A stretch of DNA of 60,920 nucleotides from Flavobacteriales bacterium (GCA_017987115.1 JAGNUG010000008.1:1-60920), one strand, 5' to 3'; positions 51,148 to 60,920 are shown, counted from the stretch's first letter. The notes: generated by a model from the letters alone, not told the origin. Translations and numbers: made by a program.

Positions 51148-54100
51148 CTGTTCAGGTAGATATATCCAGTGAACGGTGTTTTGCTGGTGCCAAGATCCAG
51201 TACATAGAAATAGGTACCTGTCGGCGCAAGATCGCCCATGATCGCTCCGTTCGAGGTGCCGTCCCAAAGAACATTCATGTTATCATATCCGGCCGCATCG
51301 AACACTTTGGCACCCCAACGATTGAAGATCGCAATGGTATTCCCTGGGAACCCTTCAATTCCCGGAATGATCAACGTTTCATTAATACCATCTCCGTTGG
51401 GAGAGAAGGTCTCAGGTATAAAGATCTCCGTGACGAAATCACACGGTGACGATGCGACGACACGGTATGATCCACATCCAAAAGCATCCGATATGAATGC
51501 TTCGAAAGCGGCACTGGTAACAACAGGTGCACTGGTGAACGCATAGTTCTGAGCAGCATCTATTGATCCTTCCGCACCGCTAACGACATAAGACCCTGTA
51601 TCTCCACCTAGGATATTGAAGAGAACGGTATAGGTCCGATCGACTTCATTGCATATCGTGATGGCCGTATCGATCCGTGGACTCGAAACCACATCCACGC
51701 TCAATGTTGAGCTATATGGGCCGCAACCAGGAACGCTGATCGTATACAGGAAATCATAATTTCCTGGCTGAATATTGGTGGTATTCAAGTTCCCGTTGAA
51801 CAGTCCACCAGCACCATCCAGATCCTGCCATGTACCACCAACCTGAGGTGAACCGCTCAGCAATTGACGCAGTCCGAGGAAGACCAACGTATCACAGACC
51901 AACACGGATGCATCCTGACCGGGATCAGCAGGTGAATTGCTGAACAATGCGAGTGTAGCTACCCCGTCCGGGCAAGCACTATTTCCTGGAATGGAGTATG
52001 AATAGTTACCTGCTGGATCATTACTTGGATCGAACGTGCCATTGAACCCTGGCAAAGGACCAGTCCACGTGCCATTCAGTTCAGGTGTTCCGCCAAGCTC
52101 AGGGAATAAGTCGAATGGTGCAGCTGTTGTACAATACTGCACGGAACCACCGATACCGGCGTTCGGAAAATCGGAGATCGCAACCGACACAGTGGCGATC
52201 TGGTTGCCACATTGAGGATCGGAGGTCGTATAAACGAAAGTTTCCGTGTTACCCGGTAGGATCAACGTAGCGTTCAACGCTCCTGTAACCGAATCGATAA
52301 GTGCGATCGAACCAGCGGGGGACGACCAAACACCACCACCATCAGGATTCCCACCAAGCGCATTGAACAATATGAATTGTGCATCGGACCCGCAAACCAC
52401 GACGGTACTATCAGTGCCCGGGTTAGAGCCCAGACCAACTACAACAGTTACATCGCTGGATGCAGCGGAGCACGGTGGGTTCGCCGCGAACGAATACCGC
52501 AGTATCCATGTTCCGACCCCTGCACTTGATGGATCGAAAACATTGCCAGCCAATGCACCGGACCCATCAACATCGGTCCAGGAACCACCTGGTGCGGCGT
52601 TCGGTCCTAGCGCAGCGAATACGTTCAATGAATCGACCCCTGTGCAAACATTCAGCGTTGTGGAAACACCGGCATTTCCTCCCACCACCACGGTCATCAC
52701 CACAACAGAAGAATCGGACTCACAAGGCGACGAGCCGGTGATCAAGTATGTATATGATCCCGCGGCATCGATACTTGGGTCAAACGATGCAGTATGAATA
52801 TTTCCATCCGGATCTTTCCACACGCCACCGGTCTGTGGTCCACAACCAAGCAGCGTGAAAAGATTAATTGTACTTCCGCTGGAGCATAACGTACCGGCCC
52901 CATCGCACCCCGTGTTCGGAGCAATTGGTTCGGCAACGATGATATTGGCTGTAGCAGGTGCACAAGGCGCTTGAGCTGTAACTGTATACGTATATGTACC
53001 AGGCGCATCTATAGCAGGTGTATAGATCCCATTCCCTACATGTGGGTTCACGTTGAAGGTCCATGAACCACCGGTCTGTGCCGTGGGGCCTAGCAGATCA
53101 AACAATACTGTAACACCATCATTTGAACACGTTGCATAGTTCTGGTTCGGAATTCCAGCAATTGCCGCAGGCCGAACGGTAATGACCGTGGTCGCGGTAT
53201 CCGCAGGGCAACCCGCTATGGCAGCTACGACATAGTAAAAAGTACCGGTTGGTTCATTCCCTGGATCGAACGTAGCTGGATGAGGTAACCACACATCGTT
53301 GAACCATGACCCACCAGTATCCGGGTTCGAATTAAGATGAGCGATCAAATTGAACGGTGCGCTCGACGAACAAACCGTAGTTCCACCATTCGCTCCTGCG
53401 AACGGAGCATCCACAACGTTGATCGTCACTACTGCTGAGTCAGCTGGGCAAGCAGCCGAACTGGACAACAGGTATTTGAACATCCACGATGAACCTACAG
53501 GAACCGCAGTTGCATCGAATACGGTTCCTCCGATCAATGCACCACTACCGCCAAGGTCCTGCCATGTTCCACCGCCTTGCGGGTTGCCGGTCAACAAATT
53601 GAATAGTACAACTTGCGATTGTGTCTCGCAGACCGTCACGTTCGAATTATTACCCGCATTCAGCGCATTTGTAACGGTAACCATAATGGTGGAACTAGCG
53701 TTGCCACAAGAACCTGCACCCGTCAATGTGTAGGTATAATTGTAGGTTCCAGGTGACACTCCCGTTATGTTGAGCTGGCCTGTTGGTGAAACCACACCCG
53801 CATTGTTCACATTCGTCCATGCGCCTCCCGTCGTAACCGCAGTACCTAACGCGGTAAAAAGATCAACTGATCCAGAACCCACACATGCGGTGATCTGGGC
53901 ATTGCTGCCCGCATTCGGAGATTGCGAGATCGTGATCTGTACTTGGGCTGTCTTATCATCACAAGGACCATCTCCTAATACCGTATAGATGTAAGCTCCA
54001 TTAGCGGCCGTGTCCGTGCCCAAGTTGGGGCCGATAGCGATATTGTTCAAGGTCCAGGAACCATCCGTATCCGGATCACCACCAAGCAGATCGATCAGCG

Positions 54101-57100
54101 CAACTACCCCATCCGAGGAACACAATGGCGCTACCGTATTGATACCAGCATTGGAAGCTGGCGTTTCAATGATATTGACCGTTGCGCTGTCCGCAGAACA
54201 CGGGGCGGTTGCAGTGATCTTGTACTTGTAGATCCCCGGTAATGAAGTGCCAGGAGTGTATATATCACCCACTTGTATCCCATTGGAGTCGTACCAATTT
54301 CCACCGGTCTCTGGACTACCGGTAAGCACATCGAACAGAGGAAACGCCAGATCACTGCTGCACACTTGGAGTGCTCCATTGCTTCCGGCATCGGGCGCGT
54401 GTTGTTCGATCACGTTAACCTCTGCGGTTGCATTTGGGCAAGGAGCCACGCCGGTGGATGTATAGATGTATACCCCAGCCGTATCATAACCAGGCACGTA
54501 GATATTGCTATGAGAAAACCCGGAAGGACCTACCCAATAAGAGAATTGATTGGGTGTAGCACCGTTGAGCAGATCGAACATATTTATCGGATTCTGGTCA
54601 TCACAGATCGTGATCAACGCATTCCCGCTACCTGCATTCGGGGCTATGTTCACGGCCACGTTAACGATATTGGAGTCGCTGGGACAACCAGGTAGGCCCA
54701 ACACGGTATAGACATAGACCCCAACGGGATCGGATGCAGTGGCAAAAACACCTGAATGGGATGCATGTGTCGGTCTATAATTCCAGGATCCTCCTGTTTG
54801 TGCCGTTGGACCTAGATAAGGGAATAGAGGTGTGAGTCCTCCCGTGCTGCATAACGTGGCATTTCCATTTTCTCCTGCATTGGACGCTGGATTAACACCG
54901 ATGGTCAATGTGGATGACGTACTCGGACAAGTACCTGTTCCAGCAACAGTGTATGTATACGTACCAGGAGCCGTATTTCCAGGAATGAATAATCCATCCA
55001 TCGTACTTGTTGAAGGTGCTGGTCCTGTCCAAACTCCACCTGTAGCAGGCGTACCGGTCAATCGCGTGATCATATTGAAACCCGGTGATGTGTTACACAC
55101 GAAAACGGAATTAGAGCCACCCGCATTCGGAGGCATTGCCAATGTCACCACAACTTGTGCAGTACTACTGGAGCATGGCGCAGCGCCCGTAACCGTGTAT
55201 GTATAGGTACCTGTAGTTGAAGTCCCTGGGACAAATACACCATTGCTTGCACTAGCGCCAGGACCAGTCCATGTACCTGATGCATCTGGTGTACCATTCA
55301 ATCCGGTGATCAATTGAACACTTCCACCATTCGCACAAATATTCAATGAGCCATTGGTGCCTGCAACTGGTCTCCGATTCTCAATGATGGTCGCCGTTGC
55401 CGAACTATTCAGACATGGTGCAACACCAGCGACTGTATACACATATGCTCCGGGCATGCTGGTACCGGGAGTATAGAACCCATCGTTGGGCATGGCATCC
55501 GGTCCGATCCACGAACCTCCCGATTGCGTTCCGATCAGCACAGTGCTTAACGAGAAGACAGGGTCATCGCTACAAACAGTTCTAGTACCGTTGGCCCCAG
55601 CAGTGGGAGCCGGTTGTACGGTTACAGTAAGGCTGGATGTCGCATTTGCGCAGGGTGTTTGACCCAAAACAGTGTATACATAAACGCCTTGCGTATCCAC
55701 ACCCGGTATGAACAATGGCCCGTGTGGCTGGCTATTGAAGGACCACGTCCCTGCTTGCGGCGTACCACCCAATTGGGAGGTCATATTGAATTGTGTGTTG
55801 TTGGAGCAAATGGAAGTGGTAGCGGAAGTGCCTGCATTTGGTGCTATTACCTCGGTAACAGTAAGCGTAGCAGTAGCATTTGCGCAAGGTCCAGCACCTA
55901 AAACACGATACGTGAACGTGCCAGAAATATCCACAGCGGGGTCGTATGTTGGGCCGTGCATGGCAGCACCCCTGAACCAATCACCGCCACCCTGAGGAGA
56001 TCCACCTAAAAAGGGCAACATGTTGAATGCAGCACTGTTGCTGCACGTGCTGGTGGATCCATTCTGACCAGCGTTCGGTGCACTATTCACCGTTACGGAA
56101 ACTTGAGCGCTTGATGCAGCGCATGAAGGTGTTCCAGCCAACGTATAATTGAACGTATAGGTACCAGCTGTAACCATGGTCGCATTGAAGATCTGACCGT
56201 TCAGCGCTCCAGTTGCAGAAAGGTCCGTCCAAGCGCCGCCTGTTTGTGGTGAACCGGTAAGTCCTGCAAAGAGGTCCACAGCTGTATTCGTTCTACACAC
56301 ATTGAGAGCCCCGCTAGTGCCTGCATTAAGCGCAGGTACAATGATCACCTGGACCGTTGATACATCTGCAGCACACAAGCCGATACCATTCACGGTGTAA
56401 GTAAAGTCATATGCCCCAGGAGGTAGACCTGGCGGCGTAAATGTTGAACCCGTGAGGTGCCCCGTGGAATTCGTGGCTACCCATGTTCCACCCACTTGGG
56501 GCGTACCTCCTAAAAGTGGAAACAGGTCAATGGAAGGAAGATCAGCACAAACGGTAGTGGTTCCATTTGAACCAGCATCCGGTGCCGGGTTCACTGTTGC
56601 AGTAACGGTTGCTGTTGCCGTGGTACAGGGCGCCACACCAGCTACGGTATAGGTGTATATACCTGCCGTACTTGTACCAGGAATGAAGACACCCGTACTA
56701 GCGCCACCGGGTCCGGCCCATACGCCACCTGCATCCGGTGTACCACCGAGAATGGTTATCAATTGTACAGGATCATCAGTTGAACAGCGTTGAAATGCGG
56801 CGCTGGTTCCGGCAACGGGCTGTCTGTTCTGGTTCACCACGAGAACAGCCGATGCAGAAAGACAAGGGGTCGTCCCTGAAACGGTGTATGTGTATCCTCC
56901 AACTTGGGAGATACCCGGTTGGAAATTGCCACTGGGTAGAGCCGTACCATCCGGTCGTGTCCATGTACCTCCAGCCTCCGGTGTTCCGCCTAAGGCCGTT
57001 ATTAATGGAAATTCCGCAGCACTGCTACAAACCGTCGTTGTTGCATTATTCCCTGCATTTGGTGCAGCGATAACGTTCACTGTTGCGAATGCCGTATCAT

Positions 57101-59219
57101 TTACGCACGGTGACGTACCCTGTACAACATAGGTATACGTTCCGGGTGTGCTTGTTCCTGGTGTGAAAACTGCAGGCACGGACGTCAATGCAGGACCCAG
57201 CCATACACCACTTCCACTGGGTGTGCCACCCAAAGCCGTTATCAAATTGAATTGTCCGTTCGTGTTACAGACGGTGATCGACCCATTGGTTCCAGCATTC
57301 GGTGCAAGAACCCTGTTCACTTGCACAACTGAGGAGGCACTCGCGCATGGGGACGTACCCGCAACTGTATACGTGTAGCTACCTCCCGGTTGTGACGCGG
57401 GGATATACGTCCCATTATGGGCTGAACCATCAGGTCTTGTCCATGTACCTGTTGGCGCAGGAGCCCCACCGAGCAGTGTAAACAAATTCACATTGCCTGC
57501 ATCACTACAGATCGTTAATGAGCCGTTCGTTCCCGCATTTGGTGGAGATACGACCGTGACCGTAACCGTTGCCGTCGCGTTAGCGCAGGGAGATGAACCA
57601 ACTACAGTGTATGTGTAAGCACCGGCAACGTCAGTCCCTGGAGCGAATGTGCCTGAATGCGGAGTGCTAGCCGGTGTTGTCCACGTTCCAGTAGCATTCG
57701 GTGAGCCACCGAGCAATGCAAAGAGACTGAATGATGGACCATTTGAACAGGTTGTGAATGTCCCATTATTCCCCGCAACAGGTTGTTGAACAATAGAAAC
57801 CGTAACCACTGCGGAGGCACTGGCACAGGGTGCAGCACCAGCCACAGTATAGGTGTATACACCGGGAACATCGGTGGCCATGTTGAAAGTGGCACCATGG
57901 GCCATATTATCAGGGCCAACCCAAGTGCCGCCGCTAGCAGGAGTTCCACCGAGTGCATCGAACAATGAAAAGTTCGATGCATTCGAACACTTTGTAACCT
58001 GTGAATTAATGCCAGCATTGGGCGGGCTATTCACGGTAACGGTAACCGTAGCCGTCGCATTCGCGCATGGAGCAAGCCCTGCTACCGTGTACGTGTATAC
58101 ACCGGCTGAACTGGATCCAGGAATGAACGTTCCTGAAAATGCCCCACCACCCTGTGTGGTCCATGTACCGCCTGCATCCGGCGATCCGCCTAGACTCGTG
58201 ATCAACTGAAAATTTCCATCAGTGCTACACACCGCTCTGGTTCCATTGGTCCCCGCATTGGGTGCCGGCCTTTCGGTGACCGTAAGCGTTGCTGTGGCGT
58301 CCAGACAAGGTGCAGTTCCGGCAACCGTATAGGTGTATACACCACTAATGTCCGTAGCAGGAGCATAAGTCGCTGCATGTGCCACTCCACTGACTGGTCC
58401 GGTCCAAGAACCCGTAGTTGCCGGCGTTCCGCCCAAAAGAGGGCGCATTGGAAACGGCGCATCGCTGCTACAGATGGTCGCTAAATCACTAGTACCTGCA
58501 TTCGGTGCAGCCACTTGTGTTACGGTCGCAGTGGCAGTAGCTGCTGCACAGGGTGGCGAACCAAGTACGGTATAGGTGTAAATACCTGTAGCGGAACTGC
58601 CCGGAGTGAACGTTGCAGCAACCGGAAGACCATCGGGGTCGGTCCAAGCTCCGCCAGGATCTGGATCACCGTTAAGCACCGTGATCAAATTGAATGCTGA
58701 TCCATTGCTACAGACCGTGCGCGAGCCACTTACGCCGGCTTCCGGTCCTGTGGTTATCGTTGCGGACCACCCAGCTTCAACTACCGTGGCATTACTGGTC
58801 CATTGAAAAGTTAAACAACCGGTAGGACCAGTGGCAAGAAATGATTGACCGGTGAGGTCATTCGTGGAACTACCCGTAGCAAGGACTGGTGCAGCAGTTG
58901 TTGCACCGTTATGAATTACAAGCGCATCAGCACCCGCAAGAGCTTGAACCGCGAATTGTGTGAACGTTACTGAGGATGCAGGACCTGCGCCAGAACCACC
59001 CGTCGGGCATAGCACAACAGTAAAATTCTGAGAATTTCCATAATTACCAGCAGCACCACCGGAATCATAGAAAGTTCCCGAACACGAATTGATAATGAGG
59101 CCGTCTGACGCTAAGAAGATCTGTCCATAACCGACAGAAACTCCACAAGCCATCAACAACGCTGCTGAAAACCGCAGGACCGATCGTCTAAAAATTCTAT
59201 TCAAAAGAATCGCCGTCAC
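51144..59219 (-). CDS. Giant repeat surface protein with T9SS type B sorting domain
   Basis: 2,691 residues from a GTG at 59219; a TTG five codons inside (LNRIFRRSVL) is an equally plausible start. A signal peptide (RFSAALLMACGVSVGYGQ) is followed by a CUB-like domain (about 35-155, GTFYDSGGAAGNYGNSQNF). From about residue 157 there are 29 repeats of about 80 residues with pattern AGxxGxxxxC(S/D).. F.L ..L.G.P...G.W..P.........F.PG....G.YTYTV.G..PC, so two Cys per repeat. The last ~90 residues are a type B (gliding-motility-associated) sorting domain: ETFSPNGDGINETLIIPG, IFNRWGAKVFDAAGYDN, PTGTYFYVLDLG. It resembles SprB-like adhesins. Followed by its own PorP and PorE-like genes. Confidence 0.92.
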   Translation of the reverse strand: MTAILLNRIFRRSVLRFSAALLMACGVSVGYGQIFLASDGLIINSCSGTFYDSGGAAGNYGNSQNFTVVLCPTGGSGAGPASSVTFTQFAVQALAGADALVIHNGATTAAPVLATGSSTNDLTGQSFLATGPTGCLTFQWTSNATVVEAGWSATITTGPEAGVSGSRTVCSNGSAFNLITVLNGDPDPGGAWTDPDGLPVAATFTPGSSATGIYTYTVLGSPPCAAATATATVTQVAAPNAGTSDLATICSSDAPFPMRPLLGGTPATTGSWTGPVSGVAHAATYAPATDISGVYTYTVAGTAPCLDATATLTVTERPAPNAGTNGTRAVCSTDGNFQLITSLGGSPDAGGTWTTQGGGAFSGTFIPGSSSAGVYTYTVAGLAPCANATATVTVTVNSPPNAGINSQVTKCSNASNFSLFDALGGTPASGGTWVGPDNMAHGATFNMATDVPGVYTYTVAGAAPCASASAVVTVSIVQQPVAGNNGTFTTCSNGPSFSLFALLGGSPNATGTWTTPASTPHSGTFAPGTDVAGAYTYTVVGSSPCANATATVTVTVVSPPNAGTNGSLTICSDAGNVNLFTLLGGAPAPTGTWTRPDGSAHNGTYIPASQPGGSYTYTVAGTSPCASASSVVQVNRVLAPNAGTNGSITVCNTNGQFNLITALGGTPSGSGVWLGPALTSVPAVFTPGTSTPGTYTYVVQGTSPCVNDTAFATVNVIAAPNAGNNATTTVCSSAAEFPLITALGGTPEAGGTWTRPDGTALPSGNFQPGISQVGGYTYTVSGTTPCLSASAVLVVNQNRQPVAGTSAAFQRCSTDDPVQLITILGGTPDAGGVWAGPGGASTGVFIPGTSTAGIYTYTVAGVAPCTTATATVTATVNPAPDAGSNGTTTVCADLPSIDLFPLLGGTPQVGGTWVATNSTGHLTGSTFTPPGLPPGAYDFTYTVNGIGLCAADVSTVQVIIVPALNAGTSGALNVCRTNTAVDLFAGLTGSPQTGGAWTDLSATGALNGQIFNATMVTAGTYTFNYTLAGTPSCAASSAQVSVTVNSAPNAGQNGSTSTCSNSAAFNMLPFLGGSPQGGGDWFRGAAMHGPTYDPAVDISGTFTYRVLGAGPCANATATLTVTEVIAPNAGTSATTSICSNNTQFNMTSQLGGTPQAGTWSFNSQPHGPLFIPGVDTQGVYVYTVLGQTPCANATSSLTVTVQPAPTAGANGTRTVCSDDPVFSLSTVLIGTQSGGSWIGPDAMPNDGFYTPGTSMPGAYVYTVAGVAPCLNSSATATIIENRRPVAGTNGSLNICANGGSVQLITGLNGTPDASGTWTGPGASASNGVFVPGTSTTGTYTYTVTGAAPCSSSTAQVVVTLAMPPNAGGSNSVFVCNTSPGFNMITRLTGTPATGGVWTGPAPSTSTMDGLFIPGNTAPGTYTYTVAGTGTCPSTSSTLTIGVNPASNAGENGNATLCSTGGLTPLFPYLGPTAQTGGSWNYRPTHASHSGVFATASDPVGVYVYTVLGLPGCPSDSNIVNVAVNIAPNAGSGNALITICDDQNPINMFDLLNGATPNQFSYWVGPSGFSHSNIYVPGYDTAGVYIYTSTGVAPCPNATAEVNVIEQHAPDAGSNGALQVCSSDLAFPLFDVLTGSPETGGNWYDSNGIQVGDIYTPGTSLPGIYKYKITATAPCSADSATVNIIETPASNAGINTVAPLCSSDGVVALIDLLGGDPDTDGSWTLNNIAIGPNLGTDTAANGAYIYTVLGDGPCDDKTAQVQITISQSPNAGSNAQITACVGSGSVDLFTALGTAVTTGGAWTNVNNAGVVSPTGQLNITGVSPGTYNYTYTLTGAGSCGNASSTIMVTVTNALNAGNNSNVTVCETQSQVVLFNLLTGNPQGGGTWQDLGGSGALIGGTVFDATAVPVGSSWMFKYLLSSSAACPADSAVVTINVVDAPFAGANGGTTVCSSSAPFNLIAHLNSNPDTGGSWFNDVWLPHPATFDPGNEPTGTFYYVVAAIAGCPADTATTVITVRPAAIAGIPNQNYATCSNDGVTVLFDLLGPTAQTGGSWTFNVNPHVGNGIYTPAIDAPGTYTYTVTAQAPCAPATANIIVAEPIAPNTGCDGAGTLCSSGSTINLFTLLGCGPQTGGVWKDPDGNIHTASFDPSIDAAGSYTYLITGSSPCESDSSVVVMTVVVGGNAGVSTTLNVCTGVDSLNVFAALGPNAAPGGSWTDVDGSGALAGNVFDPSSAGVGTWILRYSFAANPPCSAASSDVTVVVGLGSNPGTDSTVVVCGSDAQFILFNALGGNPDGGGVWSSPAGSIALIDSVTGALNATLILPGNTETFVYTTSDPQCGNQIATVSVAISDFPNAGIGGSVQYCTTAAPFDLFPELGGTPELNGTWTGPLPGFNGTFDPSNDPAGNYSYSIPGNSACPDGVATLALFSNSPADPGQDASVLVCDTLVFLGLRQLLSGSPQVGGTWQDLDGAGGLFNGNLNTTNIQPGNYDFLYTISVPGCGPYSSTLSVDVVSSPRIDTAITICNEVDRTYTVLFNILGGDTGSYVVSGAEGSIDAAQNYAFTSAPVVTSAAFEAFISDAFGCGSYRVVASSPCDFVTEIFIPETFSPNGDGINETLIIPGIEGFPGNTIAIFNRWGAKVFDAAGYDNMNVLWDGTSNGAIMGDLAPTGTYFYVLDLGTSKTPFTGYIYLNR

Positions 59220-59488
59220 AGTGAATAATTCAACCCAGCAAAGGGAAGCCGAAGGTAAGGCTATTCGATCATGTGGACCCTAGGGCCATGCAATTATCCC
59301 TGTAAAATGGCGACGAACGACGAAAATCAATCGACGAATTGCAACAAGATCCAGCCACAGCTAAATAGAGCCACCAACTTTCTCACAATAAACCAAGGTT
59401 GATCAACTTGATCCAGAGCGTGATCAGGTCCTCCAGAACCAATTCCGAAATGGACCAAAACCCCAATGGCCACTACTATAATGTGCAA
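59220..59488. other. Spacer between two surface-protein units
   Basis: About 270 bp without coding evidence. A TACCTTCG -7-like box lies on the minus strand at 59250-59257, 30 nt upstream of the GTG of the giant gene; no -33 TTG is seen at the expected distance. The rest holds no repeat, palindrome or terminator that I could recognise; the boundary to the downstream copy of porP suggests transcription of the giant unit starts here. Confidence 0.4.
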
Positions 59489-60409
59489 TTACTCACTTCC
59501 ACTGATCACGGCTTTCTTTGTCTTCCCGATCGTAATGGCGAGCATCACTTCATGTGACCCAGTGCTGTAATTCTGAAGGTTGGAAGTGATCAGGTCATAC
59601 GAATACCCGAACTGAAAAGTCTGCTTGTGCCAATAACCGAGCATAACACTGATCGCATCATTCGTTCTGTAAGACGCACCCAACCACACTGCATTCTTAT
59701 ATTTGATGGTGGCAGTGACATCCACTTTCATGGGTACCGGATCCACATACTTCAAGAGGAAGGAAGGTTCGACCCGCCAATCCTCACCCAGAAAGAAACG
59801 ATACCCTCCTGAAACATAATAGTGCTGTTGAAGTCGGCTCAAATTACTGGTGGAAGTCTCCAAGAACGTGATCTTGTTGCCAAGGATCTGAGGTGCCGTT
59901 GCTCCCAACCAGAATTTCGGATGGTAGAGATAGAACCCGAATTTGGCATCCGGTTTTATACCGCCGCGTAACTGATCATCGATCACCGGATCATTAGGGT
60001 CATGGAAATCGATCTTGGAACCATCGATCAGGAACTGGAGCATCCCAGCGGACAGTGCGAATGAAAGCTTCAGATCACCTGTTATCTTGAAGTGGTAAGC
60101 GTATGAGAACTGCACACCGGTACGTCTCGTTGGCCCTACGTTATCCGTAAAGATGTAGCCACCAATACCCATCTTCTCACCTACCGGAGTTGCGCCACTC
60201 AGCGTAAACGTGCGCGGTGCATCCTGTATGCCCACCCATTGGTTGCGATGGCCGCTTCGCAATTCAAAGAATGGGCGACTTCCTGCAACTGCAGGGTTGA
60301 TGATATAGTCGTTGAACTGGTATTGGGAAAGCTGAGGCAATTGTTGGGCAATGGCGCCATTCAACGCCAAGATCAGGATCCCTACTAGAATATGTCTTAG
60401 GTTCATCAT
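59489..60409 (-). CDS. PorP/SprF-family outer-membrane protein, copy 2
   Basis: 306 residues, signal peptide MMNLRHILVGILILALNGA with cut before QQ. The mature start QLPQLSQYQFNDYIINPAVA shows the family motif (YQFN..IINPA.AG), followed by RPFFELRSGHRNQWVGIQDA and a barrel pattern (VGPTRRTGVQFSYAYHFKIT). The gene begins 4 bp after the stop of a type B sorting-domain protein, as a type B cargo plus dedicated PorP unit. Only distant from copy 1, so the two are old paralogues with different partners. Last gene of the unit, upstream of the giant gene. Confidence 0.93.
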   Translation of the reverse strand: MMNLRHILVGILILALNGAIAQQLPQLSQYQFNDYIINPAVAGSRPFFELRSGHRNQWVGIQDAPRTFTLSGATPVGEKMGIGGYIFTDNVGPTRRTGVQFSYAYHFKITGDLKLSFALSAGMLQFLIDGSKIDFHDPNDPVIDDQLRGGIKPDAKFGFYLYHPKFWLGATAPQILGNKITFLETSTSNLSRLQQHYYVSGGYRFFLGEDWRVEPSFLLKYVDPVPMKVDVTATIKYKNAVWLGASYRTNDAISVMLGYWHKQTFQFGYSYDLITSNLQNYSTGSHEVMLAITIGKTKKAVISGSE

Positions 60410-60413
60410 GACG

Positions 60414-60920
60414 TTATCGTATCACAGTTAATGGGCCCGTGTATGCATCCGGGAACAACGGGTCGTTCAACCTGATCACATAGTAGTATGTACCTACCGG
60501 CACATAGCCTCCATTGTAGCGCCCATCCCATGGTGTTCTGTATCCAACACTTTCAAAGAGCATTTCGCCCCAACGGTTGTAGATCTCAACTTCCATTTGC
60601 GGGAATTCATCAACGAAGTCGATCTGCCAATATTCGTTGTAGCCGTCTCCGTTCGGGGTGAACCCGGATGGGAATACCACGTCCGGTAACACAGTGACCA
60701 GAACGGAATCAACTGCGACACAACCGTTCGGTCCGGTGACCGTTACTGTAAACCATGAAGTGAAATTGGGGTCCGCTTCGGGATTAGGTCCGTTATTCGT
60801 TGAGAGCACCGAATCCGGAACCCAAACGAACGAGGACCCGGGAGGACCTGTTGGTGAACCACCCAACGTTACTGAACCGCTCAAGAAAATAAATTGATCC
60901 GGACCTGCATCGGCGATCGG
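60414..60920 (-). CDS. T9SS type B surface protein, C-terminal part (5' end missing)
   Basis: The 3' part of a large gene; the frame is open to the window edge (PIADAGPDQFIF then SGSVTLGGSPTGPPGSSFVW), so at least 168 residues are visible and the protein is longer. Residues before the sorting domain resemble a PKD-like repeat (SWFTVTVTGPNGCVAVDSVL). The last ~90 residues are a type B sorting domain: FTPNGDGYNEYWQIDFVDEF, IYNRWGEMLFESVGYRTPWD, YVPVGTYYYVIRL. With the downstream PorP (4 bp gap) it forms a second cargo-plus-PorP unit. Function of the upstream part is not visible. Confidence 0.9.
   Translation of the reverse strand, partial: PIADAGPDQFIFLSGSVTLGGSPTGPPGSSFVWVPDSVLSTNNGPNPEADPNFTSWFTVTVTGPNGCVAVDSVLVTVLPDVVFPSGFTPNGDGYNEYWQIDFVDEFPQMEVEIYNRWGEMLFESVGYRTPWDGRYNGGYVPVGTYYYVIRLNDPLFPDAYTGPLTVIR

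Noticed and set aside
52246-52797. Long plus-strand frame opposite the giant repeat gene
   Set aside because: Many such antisense frames arise from the repeat's biased composition (Pro/Thr/Ala-rich); none has a signal peptide, domain or promoter.

Overview
The window looks like a chromosomal segment of a Bacteroidota bacterium, most likely of the order Flavobacteriales; I cannot name a genus. The evidence is many cargo proteins with type IX secretion system (T9SS) C-terminal sorting domains of both type A (PNP...G.Y...) and type B (SPNGDG...NRWG), two PorP/SprF-family proteins, a PorE-like TPR/propeller/CRD/OmpA protein, a DUF2723 membrane protein, a CarboxypepD_reg/TonB receptor, the yicC-gmk-nadD order, and TAnnTTTG-type -7 promoter boxes instead of sigma70 promoters.

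Layout. 1-2.4 kb: end of a LolC/LolE/FtsX-type ABC permease, a nested palindromic element, and dusB. 2.5-8.6 kb: an AT-richer accessory stretch with an AAA/DUF4143 ATPase, four unrecognised genes separated by a diverged mosaic repeat (three copies), then a six-unit array of a 122-bp hairpin-containing repeat ending beside tRNA-Ser(GGA). 8.8-16 kb: housekeeping and envelope genes (ansA-tatD, a GT9 glycosyltransferase, acyl-CoA thioesterase, PrxQ/Bcp peroxiredoxin, HU-CCDC81/SPOR protein, kdsB). 16-30 kb: TonB receptor, dprA, gdhA, two T9SS cargo proteins, bacilliredoxin, tadA, a haem/copper-monooxygenase-like T9SS cargo, recJ, PPK2, and two small genes of under 60 codons. 30-34 kb: udk, nadD, gmk, yicC and an EamA exporter. 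34-43.5 kb: two pairs of paralogous T9SS cargo genes (two look-alike secreted proteins each preceded by an orphan sorting-domain fragment; two M43-type metalloproteases) flanking metB. 43.7-48 kb: tRNA-Gln(TTG), a DUF2723 GT-C-like protein and a NodB deacetylase. 48-60.9 kb: a surface-protein locus on the minus strand, made of a type B cargo protein with its PorP, then a 2,691-residue protein with about 29 repeats of about 80 residues, followed by its own PorP and a PorE-like protein.

How it fits together. Much of the window is about building and decorating the cell surface: LPS/Kdo synthesis (kdsB, GT9), T9SS cargo, PorP/PorE anchors and a probable GT-C glycosyltransferase. The most unusual parts are the mosaic repeats around unknown genes (4.0-5.8 kb), the 122-bp structured array (7.9-8.6 kb), the orphan T9SS sorting-domain fragments (35.7-37.7 kb) and the giant repeat protein with its dedicated PorP/PorE genes. 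No CRISPR array, transposase, integrase or rRNA was recognised.
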